A stretch of DNA of 64,000 nt from Eledone cirrhosa (taxonomy: Eukaryota; Mollusca; Cephalopoda; Octopoda; Eledonidae): assembly GCA_964016885.1 (NCBI GenBank), contig OZ024740.1, positions 10,163,550-10,227,549 on the forward strand, written 5' to 3'. Under the pieces are notes generated by a model, which was not told the DNA's origin, made no database searches, and saw nothing but the letters and a program-made list of their open reading frames with translations. Shown here one piece after another: positions 1 through 14,916 of this stretch (positions are counted from its first letter, which is position 1; each line of letters opens with the position of its first letter). A program made the position numbers and the translations under genes.

Positions 1-800
1 ATAGTATAGAGTATATATAGGGTTATAGTATAGAGTATATATAGGGTTATAGTATAGAGTGTATATAGGTGTTATAGTATAGAGTGTATATAGGGTTATA
101 GTATAGAGTGTATATAGGTGTTATAGTATAGAGTGTATATAGGGTTATAGTATAGAGTGTATATAGGTGTTATAGTATAGAGTGTATATAGGTGTTATAG
201 TATAGAGTGTATATAGGTGTTATAGTATAGAGTGTATATCGGTGTTATTGTATAGAGTATATATAGGTGTTATAGTATAGAGTGTATGTAGGTGTTATAG
301 TATAGAGTGTATATAGGGTTATAGTATAGAGTGTATATAGGGTTATAGTATAGAGTATATATAGGGTTATAGTATAGAGTATATATAGGGTTATAGTATA
401 GAGTGTATATAGGTGTTATAGTATAGAGTTTATATAGGTGTTATAGTATAGAGTGTATATAGGGTTATAGTATAGAGTGTATATAGGGTTATAGTATAGA
501 GTGTATATAGGTGTTATGGTATAGAGTGTATATAGGTGTTATAGTATAGAGTGTATATAGGTGTTATAGTATAGAGTGTATATAGGTGTTATAGTATAGA
601 GTGTATATCGGTGTTATTGTATAGAGTATATATAGGTGTTATAGTATAGAGTGTATGTAGGTGTTATAGTATAGAGTGTATATAGGGTTATAGTATAGAG
701 TGTATATAGGGTTATAGTATAGAGTATATATAGGGTTATAGTATAGAGTATATATAGGGTTATAGTATAGAGTGTATATAGGTGTTATAGTATAGAGTGT
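1..800 (+). repeat. ~369-bp higher-order tandem repeat at left edge
   Basis: The variant string tatatcgg-tgttattg-gagtatatatagg-tgtatgtagg occurs with its C at position 240 and again at 609, a 369-bp spacing. A pair of gagtatatatagggtt units at about 1, 345 and 714 marks successive copy starts. The first copy is one 25-bp unit shorter (344 bp). The string does not recur at 978, so the series decays there. Confidence 0.8.
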
Positions 801-2969
801 ATATAGGTGTTATAGTATAGAGTGTATATAGGGTTATAGTATAGAGTGTATATAGCTGTTATAGTATAGAGTGTATATAGGGTTATAGTATAGAGTGTAT
901 ATAGGTGTTATAGTATAGAGTATATATAGGTGTTATAGTATAGAGTGTATATAGGTGTTATAGTATAAAGTGTATATATGGTTATAGAATAAAGTGTATA
1001 TAGGGTTATAGTATAGAGTGTATATAGTGTTATAGTATAGAGTGTATATAGGGTTATAGTATAGAGTGTATATAGGTGTTATAGTATAGAGTATATATAG
1101 GTGTTATAGTATAGAGTGTATATAGGGTTATAGTATAGAGTGTATATAGGGTTATAGTATAAAGTGTATATAGGGTTATAGTATAGAGTGTATATAGGTG
1201 TTATAGTATAGAGTGTATATAGGTGTTATAGTATAGAGTGTATATAGGGTTATAGTATAGAGTGTATATAGGTGTTATAGTATAGAGTGTATAGAGGGTT
1301 ATAGTATAGAGTGTATATAGGGTTATAGTATAAAGTGTATATAGGGTTATAGTATAGAGTGTATATAGGGTTATAGTATAGAGTGTATATAGGGTTATAG
1401 TATAGAGTGTATATAGGTGTTATAGTATAGAGTGTATATAGGTGTTATAGTATAGAGTGTATATAGGGTTATAGTATAGAGTGTATATAGGGTTATAGTA
1501 TAGAGTGTGTATAAGTGTTATAGTATAGAGTGTATATAGGGTTATAGTATAGAGTGTATATAGGGTTATAGTATAGAGTGTATATAGGTGTTATAGTATA
1601 GAGTGTGTATAGGTGTTATAGTATAGAGTGTATATAGGGTTATAGTATAGAGTGTATATAGGGTTATAGTATAGAGTGTATATAGGTGTTATAGTATAGA
1701 GTGTATATAGGTTTATAGTATAGAGTGTATATAGGGTTATAGTATAGAGTGTATATAGGTGTTATAGTATAGAGTGTATATAGGTGTTATAGTATAGAGT
1801 GTATATAGGGTTATAGTATAGAGTGTATATAGGGTTATAGTATAGAGTGTATATAGGTTTTATAGTATAGAGTGTATATAGGGTTATAGTATAGAGTGTA
1901 TATAGGGTTATAGTATAGATTGTATATAGGTGTTATAGTATAGAGTGTATATAGGTGTTATAGTATAGAGTGTATATAGGGTTATAGTATAGAGTGTATA
2001 TAGGGTTATAGTATAGAGTGTATATAGGTGTTATAGTATAGAGTGTATATAGGTGTTATAGTATAGAGTGTATATAGGGTTATAGTATAGAGTGTATATA
2101 GGGTTATAGTATAGAGTGTGTATAGGTGTTATAGTATAGAGTGTATATAGTGTTATAGTATAGAGTGTATATAGGGTTATAGTATAGAGTGTATATAGGT
2201 GTTATCGTATAGAGTGTGTATAGGTGTTATAGTATAGATTGTATATAGGGTTATAGTATAGAGTGTATATAGGGTTATAGTATAGAGTGTATATAGGGTT
2301 ATAGTATAGAGTGTATATAGGGTTATAGTATAGAGTGTATATAGGTGTTATGGTATAGAGTGTATGTAGGGTTATAGTATAGAGTATACATAGGTGTTAT
2401 AGTATAGAGTGTATATAGGTGTTATAGTATAGAGTGTGTATAGGTGTTATAGTATAGAGTGTATATAGGGTTATAGTATAGAGTGTATATAGGGTTATAG
2501 TATAGAGTGTATATAGGTGTTATAGTATAGAGTGTATATAGGTGTTATAGTATAGAGTGTGTATAGGTGTTATAGTATAGAGTGTATATAGGGTTATAGT
2601 ATAGAGTGTATATAGGGTTATAGTATAGAGTGTATATAGGTGTTATAGTATAGAGTGTATATAGGGTTATAGTATAGAGTGTATATAGGGTTTTAGTATA
2701 GAGTGTATATAGGGTTATAGTATAGAGTGTATATAGGCTTATAGTATAGAGTGTATATAGGTGTTATAGTATAGAGTGTATATAGGGTTATAGTATAGAG
2801 TATACATAGGTGTTATAATATAGAGTGTATATAGGTGTTATAGTATAGAGTGTATATAGGGTTATAGTATAGAGTGTATATAGGTGTTATAGTATAGAGT
2901 GTATATAGGGTTATAGTATAGAGTGTATATAGGGTTATAGTATAGAGTGTATATAGGTGTTATGGTATA

Positions 2970-5900
2970 GAGTGTATATAGGTGTTATAGTATAGAGTGT
3001 ATATAGGGTTATAGTATAGAGTGTATATAGGATTATAGTATACAGTGTGTATAGGTGTTATAGTATAGAGTGTATATAGGGTTATAGTATAGAGTGTGTA
3101 TAGGTGTTATAGTATAGAGTGTATATAGGGTTATAGTATAGAGTGTATATAGGGTTATAGTATAGAGTGTATATAGGTGTTATAGTATAGAGTGTATATA
3201 AGGTTATAGGATAGAGTGTATATAGGGTTTTAGTATAGAGTGTATATAGGGTTATAGTATAGAGTGTATATAGGCTTATAGTATAGAGTGTATATAGGTG
3301 TTATAGTATAGAGTGTATATAGGGTTATAGTATAGAGTATACATAGGTGTTATAATATAGAGTGTATATAGGTGTTATAGTATACAGTGTATATAGGGTT
3401 ATAGTATAGAGTGTATATAGGTGTTATAGTATAGAGTGTATATAGGGTTATAGTATAGTGTGTATATAGGGTTATAGTATAGAGTGTATATAGGTGTTAT
3501 AGTATAGAGTGTATATAGGTGTTATAGTATAGAGTGTATATAGGGTTATAGTATAGAGTGTATATAGGGTTATAGTATACAGTGTGTATAGGTGTTATAG
3601 TATAGAGTGTATATAGGGTTATAGTATAGAGTGTATATAGGGTTATAGTATAGAGTGTATATAGGTTTTATCGTATAGAGTGTGTATAGGTGTTATAGTA
3701 TAGAGTGTATATAGGGTTATAGTATAGAGTGTATATAGGGTTATAGTATAGAGTGTATATAGGTGTTATAGTATAGAGTGTGTATAGGTGTTATAGTATA
3801 GAGTGTATATAGGGTTATAGTATAGAGTGTATATAGGGTTATAGTATAGAGTGTATATAGGTGTTATAGTATAGAGTGTATATAGGTTTATAGTATAGAG
3901 TGTATATAGGGTTATAGTATAGAGTGTATATAGGTGTTATAGTATAGAGTGTATATAGGTGTTATAGTATAGAGTGTATATAGGGTTATAGTATAGAGTG
4001 TATATAGGGCTATAGTATAGAGTGTATATAGGTGTTATAGTATAGAGTGTATATAGGGTTATAGTATAGAGTGTATATAGGGTTATAGTATAGATTGTAT
4101 ATAGGTGTTATAGTATAGAGTGTATATAGGTGTTATAGTATAGAGTGTATATAGGGTTATAGTATAGAGTGTATATAGGGTTATAGTATAGAGTGTATAT
4201 AGGTGTTATAGTATAGAGTGTATATAGGTGTTATAGTATAGAGTGTATATAGGGTTATAGTATAGAGTGTATATAGGGTTATAGTATAGAGTGTGTATAG
4301 GTGTTATAGTATAGAGTGTATATAGGGTTATAGTATAGAGTGTATATAGGGTTATAGTATAGAGTGTATATAGGTGTTATCGTATAGAGTGTGTATAGGT
4401 GTTATAGTATAGAGTGTATATAGGGTTATAGTATAGAGTGTATATAGGGTTATAGTATAGAGTGTATATAGGTGTTATAGTATAGAGTCTATATAGGTGT
4501 TATAGTATAGAGTGTGTATAGGTGTTATAGTATAGAGTGTATATAGGGTTATAGTATAGAGTGTATATAGGGTTATAGTATAGAGTGTATATAGGTGTTA
4601 TAGTATAGAGTGTATATAGGGTTATAGTATAGAGTGTATATAGGGTTATAGTATAGAGTGTATATAGGGTTATAGTATAGAGTGTATATAGGGTTATATA
4701 TAGAGTGTATATAGGTGTTATGGTATAGAGTGTATGTAGGGTTATAGTATAGAGTATACATAGGTGTTATAGTATAGAGTGTATATAGGTGTTATAGTAT
4801 AGAGTGTGTATAGGTGTTATAGTATAGAGTGTATATAGGGTTATAGTATAGAGTGTATATAGGGTTATAGTATAGAGTGTATATAGGTGTTATAGTATAG
4901 AGTGTATATAGGTGTTATAGTATAGAGTGTGTATAGGTGTTATAGTATAGAGTGTATATAGGGTTATAGTATAGAGTGTATATAGGGTTATAGTATAGAG
5001 TGTATATAGGTGTTATAGTATAGAGTGTATATAGGGTTATAGTATAGAGTGTATATAGGGTTTTAGTATAGAGTGTATATAGGGTTATAGTATAGAGTGT
5101 ATATAGGCTTATAGAATAGAGTGTATATAGGTGTTATAGTATAGAGTGTATATAGAGTTATAGTATAGGGTATACGTAGGTGTTATAATATAGAGTGTAT
5201 ATAGGTGTTATAGTATAGAGTGTATATAGGGTTATAGTATAGAGTGTATATAGGTGTTATAGTATAGAGTGTATATAGGGTTATAGTATAGAGTGTATAT
5301 AGGGTTATAGTATAGAGTGTATATAGGTGTTATAGTATAGAGTGTATATAGGTGTTATAGTATAGAGTGTATATAGGGTTATAGTATAGAGTGTATATAG
5401 GGTTATAGTATACAGTGTGTATAGGTGTTATAGTATAGAGTGTATATAGGGTTATAGTATAGAGTGTATATAGGGTTATAGTATAGAGTGTATATAGGGT
5501 TATAGTATAGAGTGTATATAGGGTTATAGTATAGAGTGTATATAGGTGTTATAATATAGAGTGTATATAGGTGTTATAGTATAGAGTGTATATAGGGTTA
5601 TAGTATAGAGTGTATATAGGGTTATAGTATAGAGTGTATATAGGTGTTATAGTATAGAGTGTATATAGGGTTATAGTATAGGGTATACATAGGTGTTATA
5701 ATATAGAGTGTATATAGGTGTTATAGTATAGAGTGTTTATAGGGTTATAGTATAGAGTGTATATAGGTGTTATAGTATAGAGTGTATATAGGGTTATAGT
5801 ATAGAGTGTATATAGGGTTATAGTATAGAGTGTATATAGGTGTTATAGTATAGAGTGTATATAGGTGTTATAGTATAGAGTGTATATAGGGTTATAGTAT

Positions 5901-8900
5901 AGAGTGTATATAGGGTTATAGTATACAATGTGTATAGGTGTTATAGTATAGAGTGTATATAGGGTTATAGTATAGAGTGTATATAGGGTTATAGTATAGA
6001 GTGTATATAGGGTTATAGTATAGAGTGTATATAGGGTTATAGTATAGAGTGTATATAGGTGTTATAGTATAGAGTGTATATAGGTGTTATAGTATAGAGT
6101 GTGTATAGGTGTTATAGTATAGAGTTTATATAGGGTTATAGTATAGAGTGTATATAGGGTTATAGTATAGAGTGTATATAGGTGTTATGGTATAGAGTGT
6201 ATATAGGATTATAGTATAGAGTATACATAGGTGTTATAGTATAGAGTGTATATAGGTGTTATAGTATAGAGTGTGTATAGGTGTTATAGTATAGAGTGTA
6301 TATAGGGTTATACTATAGAGTGTATATAGGGTTATAGTATACAGTCTGTATAGGTGTTATAGTATAGAGTGTATATAGGGTTATAGTATAGAGTGTATAT
6401 AGGGTTATAGTATAGAGTGTATATAGGTTTTATCGTATAGAGTGTGTATAGGTGTTATAGTATAGAGTGTATATAGGGTTATAGTATAGAGTGTATATAG
6501 GGTTATAGTATAGAGTGTATATAGGTGTTATAGTATAGAGTGTGTATAGGTGTTATAGTATAGAGTGTATATAGGGTTATAGTATAGAGTGTATATAGGG
6601 TTATAGTATAGAGTGTATATAGGTGTTATAGTATAGAGTGTATATAGGTGTTATAGTATAGAGTGTATATAGGGTTATAGTATAGAGTGTATATAGGATT
6701 ATAGTATACAGTGTGTATAGGTGTTATAGTATAGAGTGTATATAGGGTTATAGTATAGAGTGTGTATAGGTGTTATAGTATAGAGTGTATATAGGGTTAT
6801 AGTATAGAGTGTATATAGGGTTATAGTATAGAGTGTATATAGGTGTTATAGTATAGAGTGTATATAAGGTTATAGTATAGAGTGTATATAGGGTTTTAGT
6901 ATAGAGTGTATATAGGGTTATAGTATAGAGTGTATATAGGCTTATAGTATAGAGTGTATATAGGTGTTATAGTATAGAGTGTATATAGGGTTATAGTATA
7001 GAGTATACATAGGTGTTATAATATAGAGTGTATATAGGTGTTATAGTATAGAGTGTATATAGGGTTATAGTATAGAGTGTATATAGGTGTTATAGTATAG
7101 AGTGTATATAGGGTTATAGTATAGTGTGTATATAGGGTTATAGTATAGAGTGTATATAGGTGTTATAGTATAGAGTGTATATAGGTGTTATAGTATAGAG
7201 TGTATATAGGGTTATAGTATAGAGTGTATATAGGGTTATAGTATACAGTGTGTATAGGTGTTATAGTATAGAGTGTATATAGGGTTATAGTATAGAGTGT
7301 ATATAGGGTTATAGTATAGAGTGTATATAGGTTTTATCGTATAGAGTGTGTATAGGTGTTATAGTATAGAGTGTATATAGGGTTATAGTATAGAGTGTAT
7401 ATAGGGTTATAGTATAGAGTGTATATAGGTGTTATAGAATAGAGTGTGTATAGGTGTTATAGTATAGAGTGTATATAGGGTTATAGTATAGAGTGTATAT
7501 AGGGTTATAGTATAGAGTGTATATAGGTATTATAGTATAGAGTGTATATAGGTTTATAGTATAGAGTGTATATAGGGTTATAGTATAGAGTGTATATAGG
7601 TGTTATAGTATAGAGTGTATATAGGTGTTATAGTATAGAGTGTATATAGGGTTATAGTATAGAGTGTATATAGGGCTATAGTATAGAGTGTATATAGGTG
7701 TTATAGTATAGAGTGTATATAGGGTTATAGTATAGAGTGTATATAGGGTTATAGTATAGATTGTATATAGGTGTTATAGTATAGAGTGTATATAGGTGTT
7801 ATAGTATAGAGTGTATATAGGGTTATAGTATAGAGTGTATATAGGGTTATAGTATAGAGTGTATATAGGTGTTATAGTATAGAGTGTATATAGGTGTTAT
7901 AGTATAGAGTGTATATAGGGTTATAGTATAGAGTGTATATTGGGTTATAGTATAGAGTGTGTATAGGTGTTATAGTATAGAGTGTATATAGGGTTATAGT
8001 ATAGAGTGTATATAGGGTTATAGTATAGAGTGTATATAGGTGTTATCGTATAGAGTGTGTATAGGTGTTATAGTATAGAGTGTATATAGGGTTATAGTAT
8101 AGAGTGTATATAGGGTTATAGTATAGAGTGTATATAGGTGTTATAGTATAGAGTCTATATAGGTGTTATAGTATAGAGTGTGTATAGGTGTTATAGTATA
8201 GAGTGTATATAGGGTTATAGTATAGAGTGTATATAGGGTTATAGTATAGAGTGTATATAGGTGTTATAGTATAGAGTGTATATAGGGTTATAGTATAGAG
8301 TGTATATAGGGTTATAGTATAGAGTGTATATAGGGTTATAGTATAGAGTGTATATAGGGTTATAGTATAGAGTGTATATAGGTGTTATGGTATAGAGTGT
8401 ATGTAGGGTTATAGTATAGAGTATACATAGGTGTTATAGTATAGAGTGTATATAGGTGTTATAGTATAGAGTGTGTATAGGTGTTATAGTATAGAGTGTA
8501 TATAGGGTTATAGTATAGAGTGTATATAGGGTTATAGTATAGAGTGTATATAGGTGTTATAGTATAGAGTGTATATAGGTGTTATAGTATAGAGTGTGTA
8601 TAGGTGTTATAGTATAGAGTGTATATAGGGTTATAGTATAGAGTGTATATAGGGTTATAGTATAGAGTGTATATAGGTGTTATAGTATAGAGTGTATATA
8701 GGGTTATAGTATAGAGTGTATATAGGGTTTTAGTATAGAGTGTATATAGGGTTATAGTATAGAGTGTATATAGGCTTATAGTATAGAGTGTATATAGGTG
8801 TTATAGTATAGAGTGTATATAGGGTTATAGTATAGGGTATACGTAGGTGTTATAATATAGAGTGTATATAGGTGTTATAGTATAGAGTGTATATAGGGTT

Positions 8901-10330
8901 ATAGTATAGAGTGTATATAGGTGTTATAGTATAGAGTGTATATAGGGTTATAGTATAGAGTGTATATAGGGTTATAGTATAGAGTGTATATAGGTGTTAT
9001 AGTATAGAATGTATATAGGTGTTATAGTATAGAGTGTATATAGGGTTATAGTATAGAGTGTATATAGGGTTATAGTATACAGTGTGTATAGGTGTTATAG
9101 TATAGAGTGTATATAGGGTTATAGTATAGAGTGTATATAGGGTTATAGTATAGAGTGTATATAGGGTTATAGTATAGAGTGTATATAGGGTTATAGTATA
9201 GAGTGTATATAGGTGTTATAATATAGAGTGTATATAGGTGTTATAGTATAGAGTGTATATAGGGTTATAGTATAGAGTGTATATAGGGTTATAGTATAGA
9301 GTGTATATAGGTGTTATAGTATAGAGTGTATATAGGGTTATAGTATAGAGTGTATATAGGGTTATAGTATAGAGTGTATATAGGTGTTATAATATAGAGT
9401 GTATATAGGTGTTATAGTATAGAGTGTATATAGGGTTATAGTATAGAGTGTATATAGGTGTTATAGTATAGAGTGTATATAGGGTTATAGTATAGAGTGT
9501 ATATAGGGTTATAGTATAGAGTGTATATAGGTGTTATAGTATAGAGTGTATATAGGTGTTATAGTATAGAGTGTATATAGGGTTATAGTATAGAGTGTAT
9601 ATAGGGTTATAGTATACAATGTGTATAGGTGTTATAGTATAGAGTGTATATAGGGTTATAGTATAGAGTGTATATAGGGTTATAGTATAGAGTGTATATA
9701 GGGTTATAGTATAGAGTGTATATAGGGTTATAGTATAGAGTGTATATAGGTGTTATAGTATAGAGTGTATATAGGTGTTATAGTATAGAGTGTGTATAGG
9801 TGTTATAGTATAGAGTTTATATAGTGTTATAGTATAGAGTGTATATAGGGTTATAGTATAGAGTGTATATAGGTGTTATGGTATAGAGTGTATATAGGGT
9901 TATAGTATAGAGTATACATAGGTGTTATAGTATAGAGTGTATATAGGTGTTATAGTATAGAGTGTGTATAGGTGTTATAGTATAGAGTGTATATAGGGTT
10001 ATAGTATAGAGTGTATATAGGGTTATAGTATACAGTGTGTATAGGTGTTATAGTATAGAGTGTATATAGGGTTATAGTATAGAGTGTATATAGGGTTATA
10101 GTATAGAGTGTATATAGGTTTTATCGTATAGAGTGTGTATAGGTGTTATAGTATAGAGTGTATATAGGGTTATAGTATAGAGTGTATATAGGGTTATAGT
10201 ATAGAGTGTATATAGGTGTTATAGTATAGAGTGTGTATAGGTGTTATAGTATAGAGTGTATATAGGGTTATAGTATAGAGTGTATATAGGGTTATAGTAT
10301 AGAGTGTATATAGGTGTTATAGTATAGAGT
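2970..10330 (+). repeat. ~3.67-kb tandem segmental duplication within the array
   Basis: Shared private variants line up at a constant offset of 3,666 bp: 3,043/6,709 (tacagtg), 3,201/6,867 (tataagg), 3,342/7,008 (tacatagg), 3,672/7,338 (ttttatcg), 4,010/7,676 (gggctatag) and 4,489/8,155 (agtctata). It is 3,667 at 5,175/8,842, then 3,691 at 5,926/9,617 (tacaatg) and 6,434/10,125. The step to 3,691 is one gained 25-bp unit. Alignment fails before about 2,970 and after about 6,640/10,330, so two adjacent copies are implied: about 2,970-6,635 and 6,636-10,330. Edges are accurate only to a few monomers. Confidence 0.85.
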
Positions 10331-13300
10331 GTATATAGGTTTATAGTATAGAGTGTATATAGGGTTATAGTATAGAGTGTATATAGGTGTTATAGTATAG
10401 AGTGTATATAGGTGTTATAGTATAGAGTGTATATAGGGTTATAGTATAGAGTGTATATAGGGTTATAGTATAGAGTGTATATAGGTGTTATAGTATAGAG
10501 TGTATATAGGGTTATAGTATAGAATGTATATAGGGTTATAGTATAGATTGTATATAGGTGTTATAGTATAGAGTGTATATAGGTGTTATAGTATAGAGTG
10601 TATATAGGGTTATAGTATAGAGTGTATATAGGGTTATAGTATAGAGTGTATATAGGTGTTATCGTATAGAGTGTGTATAGGTGTTATAGTATAGAGTGTA
10701 TATAGGGTTATAGTATAGAGTGTATATAGGGTTATAGTATAGAGTGTATATAGGTGTTATAGTATAGAGTCTATATAGGTGTTATAGTATAGAGTGTGTA
10801 TAGGTGTTATAGTATAGAGTGTATATAGGGTTATAGTATAGAGTGTATATAGGGTTATAGTATAGAGTGTATATAGGTGTTATAGTATAGAGTGTATATA
10901 GGGTTATAGTATAGAGTGTATATAGGGTTATAGTATAGAGTGTATATAGGGTTATAGTATAAAGTGTATATAGGGTTATAGTATAGAGTGTATATAGGTG
11001 TTATGGTATAGAGTGTATGTAGGGTTATAGTATAGAGTATACATAGGTGTTATAGTATAGAGTGTATATAGGTGTTATAGTATAGAGTGTGTATAGGTGT
11101 TATAGTATAGAGTGTATATAGGGTTATAGTATAGAGTGTATATAGGGTTATAGTATAGAGTGTATATAGGTGTTATAGTATAGAGTGTATATAGGTGTTA
11201 TAGTATAGAGTGTGTATAGGTGTTATAGTATAGAGTTTATATAGGGTTATAGTATAGAGTGTATATAGGGTTATAGTATAGAGTGTATATAGGTGTTATA
11301 GTATAGAGTGTATATAGGGTTATAGTATAGAGTGTATATAGGGTATTAGTATAGAGTGTATATAGGGTTATAGTATAGAGTGTATATAGGCTTATAGTAT
11401 AGAGTGTATATAGGTGTTATAGTATAGAGTGTATATAGGGTTATAGTATAGAGTATACATAGGTGTTATAATATAGAGTGTATATAGGTGTTATAGTATA
11501 GAGTGTATATAGGGTTATAGTATAGAGTGTATATAGGTGTTATAGTATAGAGTGTATATAGGGTTATAGTATAGAGTGTATATAGGGTTATAGTATAGAG
11601 TGTATATAGGTGTTATAGTATAGAGTGTATATAGGTGTTATAGTATAGAGTGTATATAGGGTTGTAGTATAGAGTGTATATAGGGTTATAGTATACAGTG
11701 TGTATAGGTATTATAGTATAGAGTGTATATAGGGTTATAGTATAGAGTGTATATAGGGTTATAGTATAGAGTGTATATAGGGTTATAGTATAGAGTGTAT
11801 ATAGGGTTATAGTATAGAGTGTATATAGGTGTTATAGTATAGAGTGTATATAGGTGTTATAGTATAGAGTGTGTATAGGTGTTATAGTATAGAGTTTATA
11901 TAGGGTTATAGTATAGAGTGTATATAGGGTTATAGTATAGAGTGTATATAGGTGTTATGGTATAGAGTGTATATAGGGTTATAGTATAGAGTATACATAG
12001 GTGTTATAGTATAGAGTGTATATAGGTGTTATAGTATAGAGTGTGTATAGGTGTTATAGTATAGAGTGTATATAGGGTTATAGTATAGAGTGTATATAGG
12101 GTTATAGTATAGAGTGTATATAGGTGTTATAGTATAGAGTGTATATAGGTGTTATAGTATAGAGTGTGTATAGGTGTTATAGTATAGAGTTTATATAGGG
12201 TTATAGTATAGAGTGTATATAGCGTTATAGTATAGAGTGTATATAGGTGTTATAGTATAGAGTGTATATAGGGTTATAGTATAGAGTGTATATAGGGTTT
12301 TAGTATAGAGTGTATATAGGGTTATAGTATAGAGTGTATATAGGCTTATAGTATAGAGTGTATATAGGTGTTATAGTATAGAGTGTATATAGGGTTATAG
12401 TATAGAGTGTATATAGGGTTATAGTATAGAGTGTATATAGGGTTATAGTATAGAGTGTATATAGGTGTTATAGTATAGAGTATATATAGGTATTATAGTA
12501 TAGAGTGTATATAGGTGTTATAGTATAGAGTGTATATAGGGTTATAGTATAGAGTGTATATAGGGTTATAGTATAAAGTGTATATAGTGTTATAGTATAG
12601 AGTGTATATAGGTGTTATAGTATAGAGTGTATATAGGTGTTATAGTATAGAGTGTATATAGGGTTATAGTATAGAGTGTATATAGGTGTTATAGTATAGA
12701 GTGTATAGAGGGTTATAGTATAGAGTGTATATAGGGTTATAGTATAAAGTGTATATAGGGTTATAGTATAGAGTGTATATAGGGTTATAGTATAGAGTGT
12801 ATATAGGGTTATAGTATAGAGTGTATATAGGTGTTATAGTATAGAGTGTATATAGGGTTATAGTATAGAGTGTATATAGGGTTATAGTATAGAGTGTATA
12901 TAGGTGTTATAGTATAGAGTGTATATAGGGTTATAGTATAGAGTGTATATAGGGTTATAGTATAGAGTGTATATAGGTGTTATAGTATAGAGTGTATATA
13001 GGTGTTATAGTATAGAGTGTATATAGAGTTATAGTATAGAGTGTATATAGGGTTATAGTATAGAGTGTATATAGGGGTTATAGTATAGAGTGTATATAGG
13101 TGTTATAGTATAAAGTGTATATAGGGTTATAGTATAAAGTGTATATAGGGTTATAGTATAGAGTGTATATAGGGTTATAGTATAGAGTGTATATAGGGTT
13201 ATAGTATAGAGTGTATATAGGTCTTATAGTATAGAGTATATATAGGTGTTATAGTATAGAGTGTATATAGGGTTATAGTATAGAGTGTATATAGGGTTAT

Positions 13301-14890
13301 AGTATAGAGTGTATATAGGTGTTATAGTATAGAGTATATATAGGTGTTATAGTATAGAGTGTATATAGGTGTTATAGTATAGAGTGTATATAGGGTTATA
13401 GTATAGAGTGTATATAGGGTTATAGTATAATGTGTATATAGGGTTATAGTATAGAGTGTATATAGGTGTTATAGTATAGAGTGTATATAGGTTTTATAGT
13501 ATAGAGTGTATATAGGGTTATAGTATAGAGTGTATATAGGTGTTATAGTATAGAGTGTATATAGGGTTATAGTATAGAGTGTATATGGGGTTATAGTATA
13601 AAGTGTATATAGGGTTATAGTATAGAGTGTATATAGGGTTAAAGTATAGAGTGTATATAGGGTTAATTATATAGAGTGTATATAGGTGTTATAGTATAGA
13701 GTGTATATAGGGTTATAGTATAGAGTGTATATAGGTGTTATAGTATAGAGTGTATATAGGGGTATAGTATAGAGTGTATATAGGGTTATAGTATAGAGTG
13801 TATATAGGTGTTATAGTATAGAGTGTATATAGGGTTATAGTATAGAGTGTATATAGCGTTATAGTATAGAGTGTATATAGGTGTTATAGTATAGAGTGTA
13901 TATAGGGTTATAGCATAGAGTGTATATAGGGTTTTAGTATAGAGTGTATATAGGGTTATAGTATAGAGTGTATATAGGCTTATAGTATAGAGTGTATATA
14001 GGTGTTATAGTATAGAGTGTATATAGGGTTATAGTATAGAGTGTATATAGGGTTATAGTATAGAGTGTATATAGGGTTATAGTATAGAGTGTATATAGGT
14101 GTTATAGTATAGAGTATATATAGGTATTATAGTATAGAGTGTATATAGGTGTTATAGTATAGAGTGTATATAGGTGTTATAGTATAGAGTGTGTATAGGT
14201 GTTATAGTATAGAGTTTATATAGGGTTATAGTATAGAGTGTATATAGGGTTATAGTATAGAGTGTATATAGGTGTTATGGTATAGAGTGTATATAGGGTT
14301 ATAGTATAGAGTATACATAGGTGTTATAGTATAGAGTGTATATAGGTGTTATAGTATAGAGTGTGTATAGGTGTTATAGTATAGAGTGTATATAGGGTTA
14401 TAGTATAGAGTGTATATAGGGTTATAGTATAGAGTGTATATAGGTGTTATAGTATAGAGTGTATATAGGTGTTATAGTATAGAGTGTGTATAGGTGTTAT
14501 AGTATAGAGTTTATATAGGGTTATAGTATAGAGTGTATATAGCGTTATAGTATAGAGTGTATATAGGTGTTATAGTATAGAGTGTATATAGGGTTATAGT
14601 ATAGAGTGTATATAGGGTTTTAGTATAGAGTGTATATAGAGTTATAGTATAGAGTGTATATAGGCTTATAGTATAGAGTGTATATAGGTGTTATAGTATA
14701 GAGTGTATATAGGGTTATAGTATAGAGTGTATATAGGGTTATAGTATAGAGTGTATATAGGGTTATAGTATAGAGTGTATATAGGTGTTATAGTATAGAG
14801 TATATATAGGTATTATAGTATAGAGTGTATATAGGTGTTATAGTATAGAGTGTATATAGGGTTATAGTATAGAGTGTATATAGGGTTATA

Positions 14891-14898
14891 GTATAAAG
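14891..14898. repeat. Left target-site duplication (gtataaag)
   Basis: The eight bases before the element's TG are gtataaag, identical to the eight after its terminal CA. The shared stretch can be extended to 12 bp (agtataaagtgt, 14,890-14,901 against 15,552-15,563), so the exact duplication length is ambiguous. Eight is the only length that leaves TG...CA ends. Uninterrupted paralogous sites near 12,571 and 16,966 contain this octamer once. Confidence 0.75.
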
Positions 14899-14916
14899 TG
14901 TTCATATTTATGAACA
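14899..14916. other. Terminal palindrome of the inserted element
   Basis: The first 18 bases of the element form a perfect inverted repeat: tgttcata, two Ts, then tatgaaca. LTR termini are integrase substrates, but an 8-bp palindrome of this kind is not a general LTR feature, so it may help identify the family. It could also form a small hairpin. Confidence 0.8.

Larger units (their letters stand above)
1..14898 (+). repeat. 24/25-bp satellite array, left block
   Basis: This block is an uninterrupted head-to-tail array, all in one orientation, open at the left edge. The 24-bp A unit is GTTATAGTATAGAG followed by TGTATATAGG. The 25-bp B unit has one extra T before it, so the junction reads AGGTGTTATAG instead of AGGGTTATAG. 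A and B are interspersed, often as AAB or AABB. Recurrent variants are seen: TGTGTATAGG (A to G), TACAGTG, GGCTTATAG, GTATACATAGG, TTATCGTATAG, AGAGTCTATATAGG and AGAGTTTATATAGG. The unit is about 71% A+T, with seven G and no C on this strand. In the + strand every frame is full of TAG stops, so coding on this strand is excluded. I see no gene, transposon remnant or unique sequence anywhere in this block. Subtelomeric, pericentromeric or interstitial location cannot be decided from sequence alone. Confidence 0.98.

Noticed and set aside
4573..4761. 62-residue minus-strand ORF rich in Tyr, Asn and Pro
   Set aside because: It is the translation of consecutive A-type satellite units, has no start context, and ends when 25-bp units shift the frame. 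It is not a gene.
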